Part shown: positions 57,341 through 64,000 of the stretch, piece after piece
How positions within the stretch are numbered: position 1 is the first letter of the stretch
Layout: each line of letters begins with the position of its first letter
NCBI RefSeq assembly: GCF_000735365.1
Contig: NZ_JMPL01000014.1
Location: 1-64,000 of the forward strand
Direction: 5' to 3'
Source of the DNA: Kluyvera ascorbata ATCC 33433
GTDB lineage: Bacteria; Pseudomonadota; Gammaproteobacteria; Enterobacterales; Enterobacteriaceae
Length of the DNA stretch: 64,000 nucleotides
Made by a program: the position numbers and the translations under genes
The notes under the pieces: generated by a model
The model's input: only the letters and a program-made list of their open reading frames with translations
Databases searched by the model: none
What the model was told of the DNA's origin: nothing

Positions 57341-58048
57341 ATGCGACTTGATAAGTTTATCGCTCAGCAACTCGGCGTCAGCCGTGCTATTGCCGGGCGT
57401 TTGATCCGCGGCCACCACGTGACCATCGATGACGAAGTGGTGCGTGACACCGCATTTAAACTGCTACCAGAACACGCCGTAGCCTACGAAGGCAACACGC
57501 TGACCCAGCAGAATGGCCCGCGTTATTTCATGCTGAACAAGCCGCAGGGTTATGTTTGCTCCACCGAAGACCCTGATCACCCAACGGTGCTCTATTTTCT
57601 GGATGAGCCCGTGGCCTATAAGCTGCATGCCGCAGGGCGTTTAGACATTGATACCACCGGTCTGGTGCTGATGACCGATGATGGTCAGTGGTCTCACCGC
57701 ATCACCTCACCGCGCCATCATTGCGAAAAAACCTACCTGGTGATGCTGGAAAACCCGCTGAGTGCAGACACTGCTGAACAGTTCGCAAAAGGCGTACAGC
57801 TGCACAACGAGAAAGATCTCACCAAGCCAGCCGTGCTGGAACAGATTACGCCGACCGAAGTGCGTCTGACCATCAGCGAAGGCCGTTATCATCAGGTGAA
57901 ACGCATGTTTGCCGCCGTGGGTAACCGCGTGGTTGGGCTGCATCGCGAACGCATCGGTGAGATTGCGCTCGACCCTACACTGGAACCGGGCGAATACCGT
58001 CCGTTAACGGAAGAAGAAATTGCCAGCGTTGGCGCGCCTGAGCGCTAA
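57341..58048 (+). CDS. rsuA: RsuA, 16S rRNA pseudouridine(516) synthase
   Basis: A 235-residue RluB/E/RsuA-family pseudouridine synthase (E. coli 231). An N-terminal S4 RNA-binding domain ([24 protein letters not shown]) is followed by the catalytic domain with the conserved Asp in [20 protein letters not shown] near residue 100 and [15 protein letters not shown] segments. It modifies U516 of 16S rRNA. It precedes bcr by 19 bases in the same direction and may be cotranscribed with it. Confidence 0.97.
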   Translation: MRLDKFIAQQLGVSRAIAGRLIRGHHVTIDDEVVRDTAFKLLPEHAVAYEGNTLTQQNGPRYFMLNKPQGYVCSTEDPDHPTVLYFLDEPVAYKLHAAGRLDIDTTGLVLMTDDGQWSHRITSPRHHCEKTYLVMLENPLSADTAEQFAKGVQLHNEKDLTKPAVLEQITPTEVRLTISEGRYHQVKRMFAAVGNRVVGLHRERIGEIALDPTLEPGEYRPLTEEEIASVGAPER

Positions 58049-58067
58049 CCAATAACCGAGGTAGATT

Positions 58068-59270
58068 GTGACGTCCAGGCCGCGCTCGTCGTTAAAAATT
58101 GTGTTTATTCTTGGCCTCCTGGCCATGTTAATGCCGTTATCGATCGATATGTACCTTCCGGCGCTGCCGGTCATTTCGGAACAGTTTGGCGTGCCGGCAG
58201 GCAGCGCGCAGATGACCCTGAGCACCTATATTCTGGGTTTTGCGCTGGGTCAGCTGTTGTATGGTCCGATGGCCGACAGCCTCGGACGTAAGCCGGTTAT
58301 TCTGGGCGGAACGCTTATCTTTGCGGCGGCGGCGGTGGCCTGTGCCCTGGCGCCGACCATTGATTATCTGATTATCACGCGTTTCTTCCACGGCCTGGCG
58401 GCCGCGGCGGCAAGCGTGGTTATCAACGCTCTGATGCGCGATATCTACCCGAAGGAAGAGTTCTCCCGCATGATGTCGTTTGTCATGCTGGTGACCACCA
58501 TTGCCCCATTGGTGGCGCCGATGGTGGGTGGCGCGGTGTTGGTCTGGTTTAGCTGGCACGCGATCTTCTGGATCCTGGCGGCAGCGGCGCTGCTTGCTTC
58601 AGCCGCGATCTGCTTCTTTATTGATGAAACACTGCCGGTAGAAAAACGTCAGCCGTTTCGTCTGAGCACCACGCTTGGCAATTTTGCGTCGCTGTTTCGT
58701 CACAAGCGGGTGCTTTCTTACATGCTGGCCAGCGGTTTCAGCTTTGCCGCGATGTTCTCGTTCCTGAGCGCCGGTCCGTTTGTGTACATCGAGCTTAACC
58801 ACGTGTCGCCGCAGCACTTCGGTTATTACTTCGCGCTGAACATTGTGTTCCTCTTTATTACCACCACCATTAACAGCCGCTTTGTCCGTCGGGTAGGGGC
58901 GCTGTGGATGTTCCGTGCCGGGCTGACGGTGCAGTTTGTCATGGCAATCTGGATGGTGGTTTGCGTGCTATTGGACGTTGGCTTCTGGTCGCTGGTGCTG
59001 GGCATTGCGGTGTTTGTTGGCTGCGTGTCGATGGTGTCTTCCAATGCGATGGCGGTGATCCTCGACGAGTTCCCGCACATGGCGGGGACAGCATCTTCGC
59101 TGGCAGGGACGTTCCGCTTTGGCATCGGGGCTATTATTGGCGCGCTGTTGTCGTTTGCAACCTTCACCACCGCATGGCCGATGCTGATTTCCATCGCGTT
59201 TTGCGCGACCTGCTCAATGCTCTTCTACCTCTACGCCAGTAGACCCCGCAAAACCGTACGCAGAATATAA
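58068..59270 (+). CDS. bcr: Bcr, bicyclomycin/drug efflux MFS transporter
   Basis: A 400-residue 12-helix MFS exporter (E. coli 396) of the DHA1 Bcr/CflA family. The helix 2-3 motif [16 protein letters not shown] near residue 65 and the Bcr-type sequence [21 protein letters not shown] near residue 17 are present. It confers bicyclomycin resistance and exports dipeptides and cysteine in E. coli. The start is GTG 58068, preceded by GAGGTAGATT; no ATG matches the E. coli N-terminus better. A REP unit follows the stop. Confidence 0.95.
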   Translation: MTSRPRSSLKIVFILGLLAMLMPLSIDMYLPALPVISEQFGVPAGSAQMTLSTYILGFALGQLLYGPMADSLGRKPVILGGTLIFAAAAVACALAPTIDYLIITRFFHGLAAAAASVVINALMRDIYPKEEFSRMMSFVMLVTTIAPLVAPMVGGAVLVWFSWHAIFWILAAAALLASAAICFFIDETLPVEKRQPFRLSTTLGNFASLFRHKRVLSYMLASGFSFAAMFSFLSAGPFVYIELNHVSPQHFGYYFALNIVFLFITTTINSRFVRRVGALWMFRAGLTVQFVMAIWMVVCVLLDVGFWSLVLGIAVFVGCVSMVSSNAMAVILDEFPHMAGTASSLAGTFRFGIGAIIGALLSFATFTTAWPMLISIAFCATCSMLFYLYASRPRKTVRRI

Positions 59271-59274
59271 TGCG

Positions 59275-59308
59275 GTAGGCCGGATGGCGCTGTGCCTATC
59301 CGGCCTAC
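59275..59308. repeat. REP palindrome after bcr
   Basis: GTAGGCCGGATGGCGCTGTG followed by CCTATCCGGCCTAC is a complete REP unit, 4 bases after the bcr stop. Confidence 0.85.
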
Positions 59309-59657
59309 TACCCGCTATTCATCCGCGTAAAAACGCGCACTAATCATCCTTTCGGAGGGCGAAATGCGCGCCTTTGTTGATACACATCAACAGAAATTGC
59401 ATTCCTGATAGGGCGCAATGTTTCTTTTATGTAAAATCCATTTATGTAAATAGTCACATTGTTGTAGATAAAAAGGTTGCGTTAGATCACAGATACGGGT
59501 ACATATAGCGCGAAAACGCATCAGTGCACCGAACTATGTCGTAAGAAGAATGTTGAATGATGGCGTTTTTTTTCTGGATGCAGGACGATTTGTCAACAAT
59601 GTGTTAATATGGATGTGAAATAATTGTGAAGCAGTTGCTTCCGGGGAAAAGAACGTA
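59309..59657. other. Upstream region of yejG
   Basis: About 350 bases without a confident gene. It holds a perfect FNR box (59377-59390), a possible -10 TAAAAT at 59432-59437 and a tiny ORF (59364-59408, MRAFVDTHQQKLHS) with a GGAGGG site 4 bases upstream that overlaps the FNR box. Confidence 0.5.
59377..59390 (+). promoter_or_regulatory. FNR binding site upstream of yejG
   Basis: TTGATACACATCAA is a perfect match to the FNR consensus TTGAT-N4-ATCAA. A TAAAAT -10 at 59432-59437 would place its centre near -60.5, a class I activator position. Confidence 0.65.
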
Positions 59658-59999
59658 ATGACATTACAGCTATCTATCGTACATCGACTGCCGCAGGACT
59701 ATCGTTGGTCTGCGGGTTTTGCAGGTTCGAAAGTTGAACCGATTCCGCAAAATGATGCGTCCAGCGACAATACGCTGGTGGCGCTCAAATTGCTGAGCCC
59801 GGACGGCGATAGCGCCTGGCCGGTGATGCATTCCCTTAGCCAGGCGTTAACCGATATCTCCGTTGATTGCTCAGTGCTTGAGTGCGAAGGGGAGCCGTGC
59901 CTGTTTGTGAAACGTCAGGATGAGTTTGCGGCGACCTGTCGCCTGAAAAATTTTGGCGTTGCTATTGCCGAGCCGTTCTCAGGTAACAACCCATTCTAA
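59658..59999 (+). CDS. yejG: YejG, conserved protein of unknown function
   Basis: A 113-residue protein (E. coli 114) found in Enterobacteriaceae, starting [31 protein letters not shown] and ending [16 protein letters not shown]. No domain of known function, signal peptide or membrane segment is seen. It is convergent with yejF, three bases from the yejF stop. A perfect FNR box lies about 270 bases upstream. Confidence 0.93.
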   Translation: MTLQLSIVHRLPQDYRWSAGFAGSKVEPIPQNDASSDNTLVALKLLSPDGDSAWPVMHSLSQALTDISVDCSVLECEGEPCLFVKRQDEFAATCRLKNFGVAIAEPFSGNNPF

Positions 60000-60002
60000 C
60001 CG

Positions 60003-61592
60003 TCAGCTCAGAGCAATGAGCTGACGCGTGTATTCCTGCTGTGGTGCTGAAAAGACGCGCCTGCATTCTCCCTGCTCGACCACTTCTCCCTGACGTAATA
60101 CCATCACCTGGTGGCACAACGAACGCACAACGTGCAGATCGTGGCTGATAAAGATATAGGTCAGCTGATGCTTTTCCTGTAATGCTTTAAGCAGCGTCAG
60201 AATTTGCGCCTGAACGGTGCGGTCGAGCGAAGACGTGGGTTCGTCCAGCACGATGAGTTCTGGTTGTAGGGTGAGCGCCCGCGCGATAGCGATACGCTGT
60301 CGCTGGCCGCCGGAAAAGGCTGACGGGTAGCGCTGTCGGGTTTCGGGATCGAGTCCCACTTCACTCATCGCGTCAATCACCTTCTGTTCGCGTTCCGCAG
60401 CGTTCAGCGAAGAGTGATGTACCCGCAACCCTTCTTCGATAATTTGCTGTGCGGTCAGCCGTGGGTTGAGCGACGAGTTGGGATCCTGGAATACCACCTG
60501 GATGCGACGACGCAGCGGCAGCATCTGCTGACGGCTACGCCCCTGAATCACCTCGCCGGCAAAGCGAATATCGCCCTCAGAGCCGATAAGGCGCAGCAGC
60601 GCCAGCCCGGTGGTGCTCTTACCGGAACCGGATTCACCGACCAATCCCAGCGTTTCGCCTTTGCGCAGCGTAAAGCTCAGATTGTTAACCACCTTATTGT
60701 GGCTGACGACCCGCCGCAGAATGCCCTTGCGGATAGGAAACGCGACGCTGAGCTGGTTGACCTCAAGCAACGGCACGGCGTCCGACGGCAGAGGCACCGG
60801 GTCGCCTGTGGGCTCGCTGTCCAGCAGTTTACGGGTGTAAGGATGCTGCGGTGCGGCGAAAAGCGCGGTGGCGTTGTTCTGCTCTACGCAGCGTCCCTGC
60901 TGCATGACCGCCACCCGGTCGGCCAGCTTGCGAACGATACTGAGGTTATGGGTGATAAACAGCAGCCCCATATTGAGTTCGGTACGCAGTTCTCGCAGCA
61001 GCTGCAGGATTTGCGCCTGCACCGACACATCGAGCGCCGTGGTGGGCTCATCGGCAATCAAGAGCTCCGGGCGAGTCAGTAGCGCCATGGCGATCATCAC
61101 GCGCTGGCGCTCGCCGCCAGAGAGCTGATGCGGATAGTCAGCCAGCCGTTTAGCCGCGTTGCGAATGCCCACGCGGTCCAGACAGTCGAGGATCTCCCCG
61201 CGCGCGGCCTCTTTACGCATTCCCCGGTGCAAGGAGAGCACTTCATAAAGCTGCTTTTCCAGATTATGCAGCGGGTTCAGCGACACCATGGGCTCCTGGA
61301 AAATCATCGCAATACGGTTACCGCGCACGCTGCGCAGCGTCTGCGGGCTGGCGTGCAGCAATGATTCCCCGGCAAAGCGGATATCGCCGGTAGGGTAGCT
61401 GACCGGCGGCTCTGGCAGCAGGCGAAGAATCGATAGCGCCGAAACGCTTTTCCCCGAACCGGACTCTCCAACCAGCGCTAGCGTCTCACCGGCATTCAGT
61501 GACAGCGATAGCCCATCAACGACGGTGGTAGTGATGCCCTGCTGGTGGAAGGCAATAGAGAGGTTGTCGATTTCCAGAAGTGGTTGCTGCAT
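60003..61592 (-). CDS. yejF: YejF, ABC importer ATPase (fused, two NBDs)
   Basis: A 529-residue ATPase, the E. coli length, with two complete nucleotide-binding domains. Walker A motifs GESGSGKS lie near residues 40 and 315, signatures LSGGERQRV and FSGGQRQRI near 155 and 427, and Walker [13 protein letters not shown] and [12 protein letters not shown]. It powers the YejABEF importer for peptides and microcin C, a route by which the cell is sensitised to microcin C. It is one base from yejE and is the last gene of the operon. Confidence 0.97.
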   Translation of the reverse strand: MQQPLLEIDNLSIAFHQQGITTTVVDGLSLSLNAGETLALVGESGSGKSVSALSILRLLPEPPVSYPTGDIRFAGESLLHASPQTLRSVRGNRIAMIFQEPMVSLNPLHNLEKQLYEVLSLHRGMRKEAARGEILDCLDRVGIRNAAKRLADYPHQLSGGERQRVMIAMALLTRPELLIADEPTTALDVSVQAQILQLLRELRTELNMGLLFITHNLSIVRKLADRVAVMQQGRCVEQNNATALFAAPQHPYTRKLLDSEPTGDPVPLPSDAVPLLEVNQLSVAFPIRKGILRRVVSHNKVVNNLSFTLRKGETLGLVGESGSGKSTTGLALLRLIGSEGDIRFAGEVIQGRSRQQMLPLRRRIQVVFQDPNSSLNPRLTAQQIIEEGLRVHHSSLNAAEREQKVIDAMSEVGLDPETRQRYPSAFSGGQRQRIAIARALTLQPELIVLDEPTSSLDRTVQAQILTLLKALQEKHQLTYIFISHDLHVVRSLCHQVMVLRQGEVVEQGECRRVFSAPQQEYTRQLIALS

Positions 61593-61593
61593 C

Positions 61594-62616
61594 TTATACC
61601 GCCTTAGAAGGATCGAAGGCGTCGCGTACCGCCTCGCCGATGAAAATCAGCAGTGAGAGCAGCACGGCGACGCAGAGAAATCCGGTGATCCCAAGCCAGG
61701 GGGCCTGCAGGTTGTTCTTGCCCTGTAGCAGCAGTTCACCGAGCGACGGCGAGCCCAGCGGCAGACCAAAGCCCAGGAAGTCGAGAGAGGTGAGGGTGGT
61801 AATCGAACTGCACAGAATAAACGGAATAAAAGTCAGCGTCGCCACCATCGCGTTGGGCAGCATATGGCGCAGGATAATACTGCGGTCGCCCACGCCAAGC
61901 GCCTGCGCGGCGCGAATATAGTCGTAGTTACGGGTACGTAAGAATTCAGCGCGCACCACGCCAACCAGCGACATCCAACCGAACAGCACGGTAATCGCTA
62001 GCAGCCACCAGAAATTAGGCTGTACGACGCTTGAAAGCAGGATAATCAAAAACAGCGTTGGCATGCCCGACCACACTTCGATAAAGCGCTGTCCCCAGAG
62101 ATCGATACGCCCGCCGTAGTAGCCTTGGACCGCGCCGACAATAACGCCCATCACGCTGGAACAGATGGTCAGGATCAGACCGAAGAGCAGCGAGATGCGG
62201 GTGCCATAGAGAATACGCGCCAGCACGTCACGACCATTAGCATCGGTGCCGAGCCAGTTTTGCCGCGACGGCGGGGAAGGGAAGGGGACATCAGTGCTGA
62301 AGTTAATGCTGCTGGCACCGAAGCGAATAGGGGTCCACAGCACCCAGCCGTTTTTTTCCAGCCGCTGCTGAAGCCACGGATCCTGATAATCCGCGGCGGT
62401 AGCGAATTCTCCGCCGAAGGTTTTTTCGCTGTAGTTTTTGACCACCGGAACATACAGGCTGCCCTGGTAGCTCACCAGCAGCGGGCGGTCGTTGGCGATA
62501 AGCTCTGCGCCCAGGCTACAGATAAAAATAACCAGGAAAATCCACAGCGACCAGTAGCCGCGACGGTTGTGGCAAAAACGTGCCCAGCGGGCTTGATTGA
62601 CGGCGTTTAGCGTCAT
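61594..62616 (-). CDS. yejE: YejE, ABC peptide/microcin C importer permease
   Basis: A 340-residue inner-membrane permease (E. coli 341) of the DppC/OppC class. One N-terminal helix (YWSLWIFLVIFICSLGAELIA) is followed by a periplasmic insert of about 100 residues and five further helices. The EAA-type loop with DRSIILRHMLPNAMVATLTFIP contacts the ATPase YejF. It is two bases from yejB and one from yejF. Confidence 0.96.
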   Translation of the reverse strand: MTLNAVNQARWARFCHNRRGYWSLWIFLVIFICSLGAELIANDRPLLVSYQGSLYVPVVKNYSEKTFGGEFATAADYQDPWLQQRLEKNGWVLWTPIRFGASSINFSTDVPFPSPPSRQNWLGTDANGRDVLARILYGTRISLLFGLILTICSSVMGVIVGAVQGYYGGRIDLWGQRFIEVWSGMPTLFLIILLSSVVQPNFWWLLAITVLFGWMSLVGVVRAEFLRTRNYDYIRAAQALGVGDRSIILRHMLPNAMVATLTFIPFILCSSITTLTSLDFLGFGLPLGSPSLGELLLQGKNNLQAPWLGITGFLCVAVLLSLLIFIGEAVRDAFDPSKAV

Positions 62617-62618
62617 CG

Positions 62619-63704
62619 TTAGCGGCCCTCAAAATCAATGCGTGGGTCTACCAGCGTGTAGCTGATATCGCTGACGATGTTCATCAGCAGGCCAATCAGG
62701 GTGAAAATATAAAGCGTGCCGAACATCACCGGGTAGTCGCGCGACACGGTCGCTTCGTAGCCGAGCAGCCCCAGACCGTTCAGCGAGAACATCACCTCGA
62801 TAAGCAGCGAGCCGGTAAAGAACATGCTGATAAAAGTGGCGGGGAAGCCCGCTATCACCAGCAGCATGGCGTTACGAAAGATATGCTTCCAGAGGATCTG
62901 TTTTTCCCCCACCCCTTTTGCTCGTGCGGTGACCACGTACTGCTTGCGGATCTCATCGAGAAACGAGTTTTTGGTCAGCATGGTCAGCGCGGCAAAACCA
63001 CCGATGACCGTGGCCAGCACCGGCAGGGTGATATGCCAAAGATAATCGGTGATTTTCTGGTACCACGGCAGGGTGTCAAAGTTGGCGGACACCAGCCCGC
63101 GCAGAGGGAAGATGTCGTAATAGCTGCCGCCAGCGAAGAAGACGATGAGCACAATCGCGAACAGAAATGCCGGGATGGCATAGCCAATAATAATGCCCGT
63201 ACTGCTCCAGATATCAAAACGGCTGCCGTTGTACACCGCTTTGCGAATGCCCAGCGGAATCGAAACCAGATAGATAATTAACGTACTCCAGAGCCCCAGC
63301 GTAATAGAAACGGGAAGGCTCTCTTTCATGAGCTGCATGACTGAGGCGTTGCGAAAAAGGCTATTGCCAAAATCAAAGCGCAGATAGTCGCCCAGCATTT
63401 TGAAATAGCGCTCGTGCAGCGGTTTATCGAAGCCGTAGCGATGGGTGATCTCGGCGATGACCTCAGGGTCAAGCCCGCGTCCGCCGCGATACTGACTTTC
63501 CGCAATATTACCCACGCCCGCGCGCGCCTGCGTGCGCTCCATACCGCCGCCGGGTAATCCCCCCTGATGGCCGAACTCAACCGCCGCAATCGCCTGGTCA
63601 ACCGGGCCGCCTGGCGCTATCTGCACGATAAAAAAGTTGAGCGTGATAATGGCCCACAGCGTGGGGATGATAAGCAGTAGTCGACGAATCAGATAGGCGC
63701 CCAT
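62619..63704 (-). CDS. yejB: YejB, ABC peptide/microcin C importer permease
   Basis: A 361-residue permease (E. coli 364) of the DppB/OppB class. It starts [36 protein letters not shown], the family N-terminal helix and signature, and contains a periplasmic insert and the EAA-type loop [21 protein letters not shown] near residue 265. It pairs with YejE to form the channel and follows yejA by 9 bases. Confidence 0.96.
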   Translation of the reverse strand: MGAYLIRRLLLIIPTLWAIITLNFFIVQIAPGGPVDQAIAAVEFGHQGGLPGGGMERTQARAGVGNIAESQYRGGRGLDPEVIAEITHRYGFDKPLHERYFKMLGDYLRFDFGNSLFRNASVMQLMKESLPVSITLGLWSTLIIYLVSIPLGIRKAVYNGSRFDIWSSTGIIIGYAIPAFLFAIVLIVFFAGGSYYDIFPLRGLVSANFDTLPWYQKITDYLWHITLPVLATVIGGFAALTMLTKNSFLDEIRKQYVVTARAKGVGEKQILWKHIFRNAMLLVIAGFPATFISMFFTGSLLIEVMFSLNGLGLLGYEATVSRDYPVMFGTLYIFTLIGLLMNIVSDISYTLVDPRIDFEGR

Positions 63705-63713
63705 GTTCTCTCC

Positions 63714-64000
63714 TTAGCGTCGGGAAGCGGGTAACTTCGCCGCTTTGTTCACGTTGTACCACCATGTGTCGAAGCCGGGCGCGTCCGTGCCGGAGGCATA
63801 AAGCGGGTGTACGCTGGGGTAGGAAAACTTATCCCAATAGGCCGTTCGGCTGCCGGACATATACCACATCGGCAGCATGTAATAGTTCCAGGTAAGCACC
63901 CGGTCGAGGGCGCGTCCTAGCGGCAGCAGTTTCTGCTTGTTACCCTGCCAGCGGATTATCTGGTTAATCAGGCTGTCGATGGCCGGACTAGCCACGCCGG
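63714..64000 (-). CDS. yejA: YejA, periplasmic binding protein (C-terminal part, cut by window edge)
   Basis: The C-terminal 95 residues of the substrate-binding protein of the YejABEF importer; the frame is open to the right edge, so the GTG at 63995 is internal. It contains ALDRVLTWNYYMLPMWYMSG and ends GFDTWWYNVNKAAKLPASRR, as in E. coli YejA (604 residues). It is the first gene of the operon, upstream of yejB by 9 bases. Confidence 0.95.
   Translation of the reverse strand, partial: GVASPAIDSLINQIIRWQGNKQKLLPLGRALDRVLTWNYYMLPMWYMSGSRTAYWDKFSYPSVHPLYASGTDAPGFDTWWYNVNKAAKLPASRR

Noticed and set aside
1-64000. CRISPR arrays, rRNA genes, prophage structural genes
   Set aside because: No regularly spaced direct repeats, no rRNA sequence and no capsid, tail or terminase genes were seen.

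Overview
The window is a stretch of enterobacterial chromosome (family Enterobacteriaceae). Almost every core protein is close to its Escherichia coli K-12 counterpart in length and sequence, and the local orders (menBCE, glpABC, nrdAB-yfaE, ubiG-gyrA-rcsC-rcsB-rcsD-micF-ompC-apbE-ada-alkB-yojI-mqo-eco, proL-yejM-yejL-yejK, rplY, radD-rsuA-bcr-yejG-yejFEBA) are those of E. coli and its relatives. It is not E. coli. It carries an MgtE transporter, a SulP transporter, a pectin-degrading GH28 lipoprotein and a LysR/MFS pair beside glpABC, and GyrA has Thr at position 83. That pattern suits a Klebsiella/Raoultella/Citrobacter/Enterobacter-type genome; I cannot fix the genus.

Layout. Positions 1-3880 are the end of menH and then menB-menC-menE, an overlapping menaquinone operon. 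4057-5894 hold yfaZ and the CinA-like yfaY. 5952-10019 (minus) are glpC-glpB-glpA, anaerobic glycerol-3-phosphate dehydrogenase, with two GlpR-like operators upstream. They are followed by a LysR regulator and a divergent MFS transporter where E. coli has glpTQ. 12406-16225 (minus) are yfaE-nrdB-nrdA, with tandem NrdR boxes and two DnaA boxes. ubiG, gyrA and the Rcs phosphorelay (rcsC, rcsB, rcsD) follow. Next come the antisense RNA MicF and ompC with its OmpR sites, then apbE, the ada-alkB alkylation repair operon and yojI.

33426-39237 contain mgtE, a convergent overlapping SulP gene, mqo, eco (ecotin) and a secreted phospholipase-D-type nuclease. 39240-47712 is an accessory island ending at the 3' end of tRNA-Pro(GGG) (proL). 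It is AT-rich at its left side and patchy. It holds a broken lipoprotein gene, a secreted Gly/Asn/His-rich protein, an intact IS3-family element between two truncated genes, and an orphan type VI secretion effector cassette (PAAR protein, a frameshifted papain-like effector, and a lipoprotein that may be its immunity partner). It also holds an Integrase_1-type recombinase and a P4-type integrase next to the tRNA.

47865-64000 return to core genome: yejM and yejL, yejK, a GH28 lipoprotein with a KdgR-like operator, rplY, a DUF523-DUF1722 protein, blc, radD, rsuA, bcr, yejG and the yejABEF peptide/microcin C importer, with yejA cut by the right edge.

The most unusual parts are the orphan effector cassette with its one-base homopolymer frameshift, the KdgR-like operator and structured leader of the GH28 gene, a perfect 13-bp inverted repeat upstream of rcsD, a perfect FNR box upstream of yejG, and a long inverted repeat in front of the Integrase_1 gene. 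All product calls rest on reading the sequence and on remembered family features; no database search was run.
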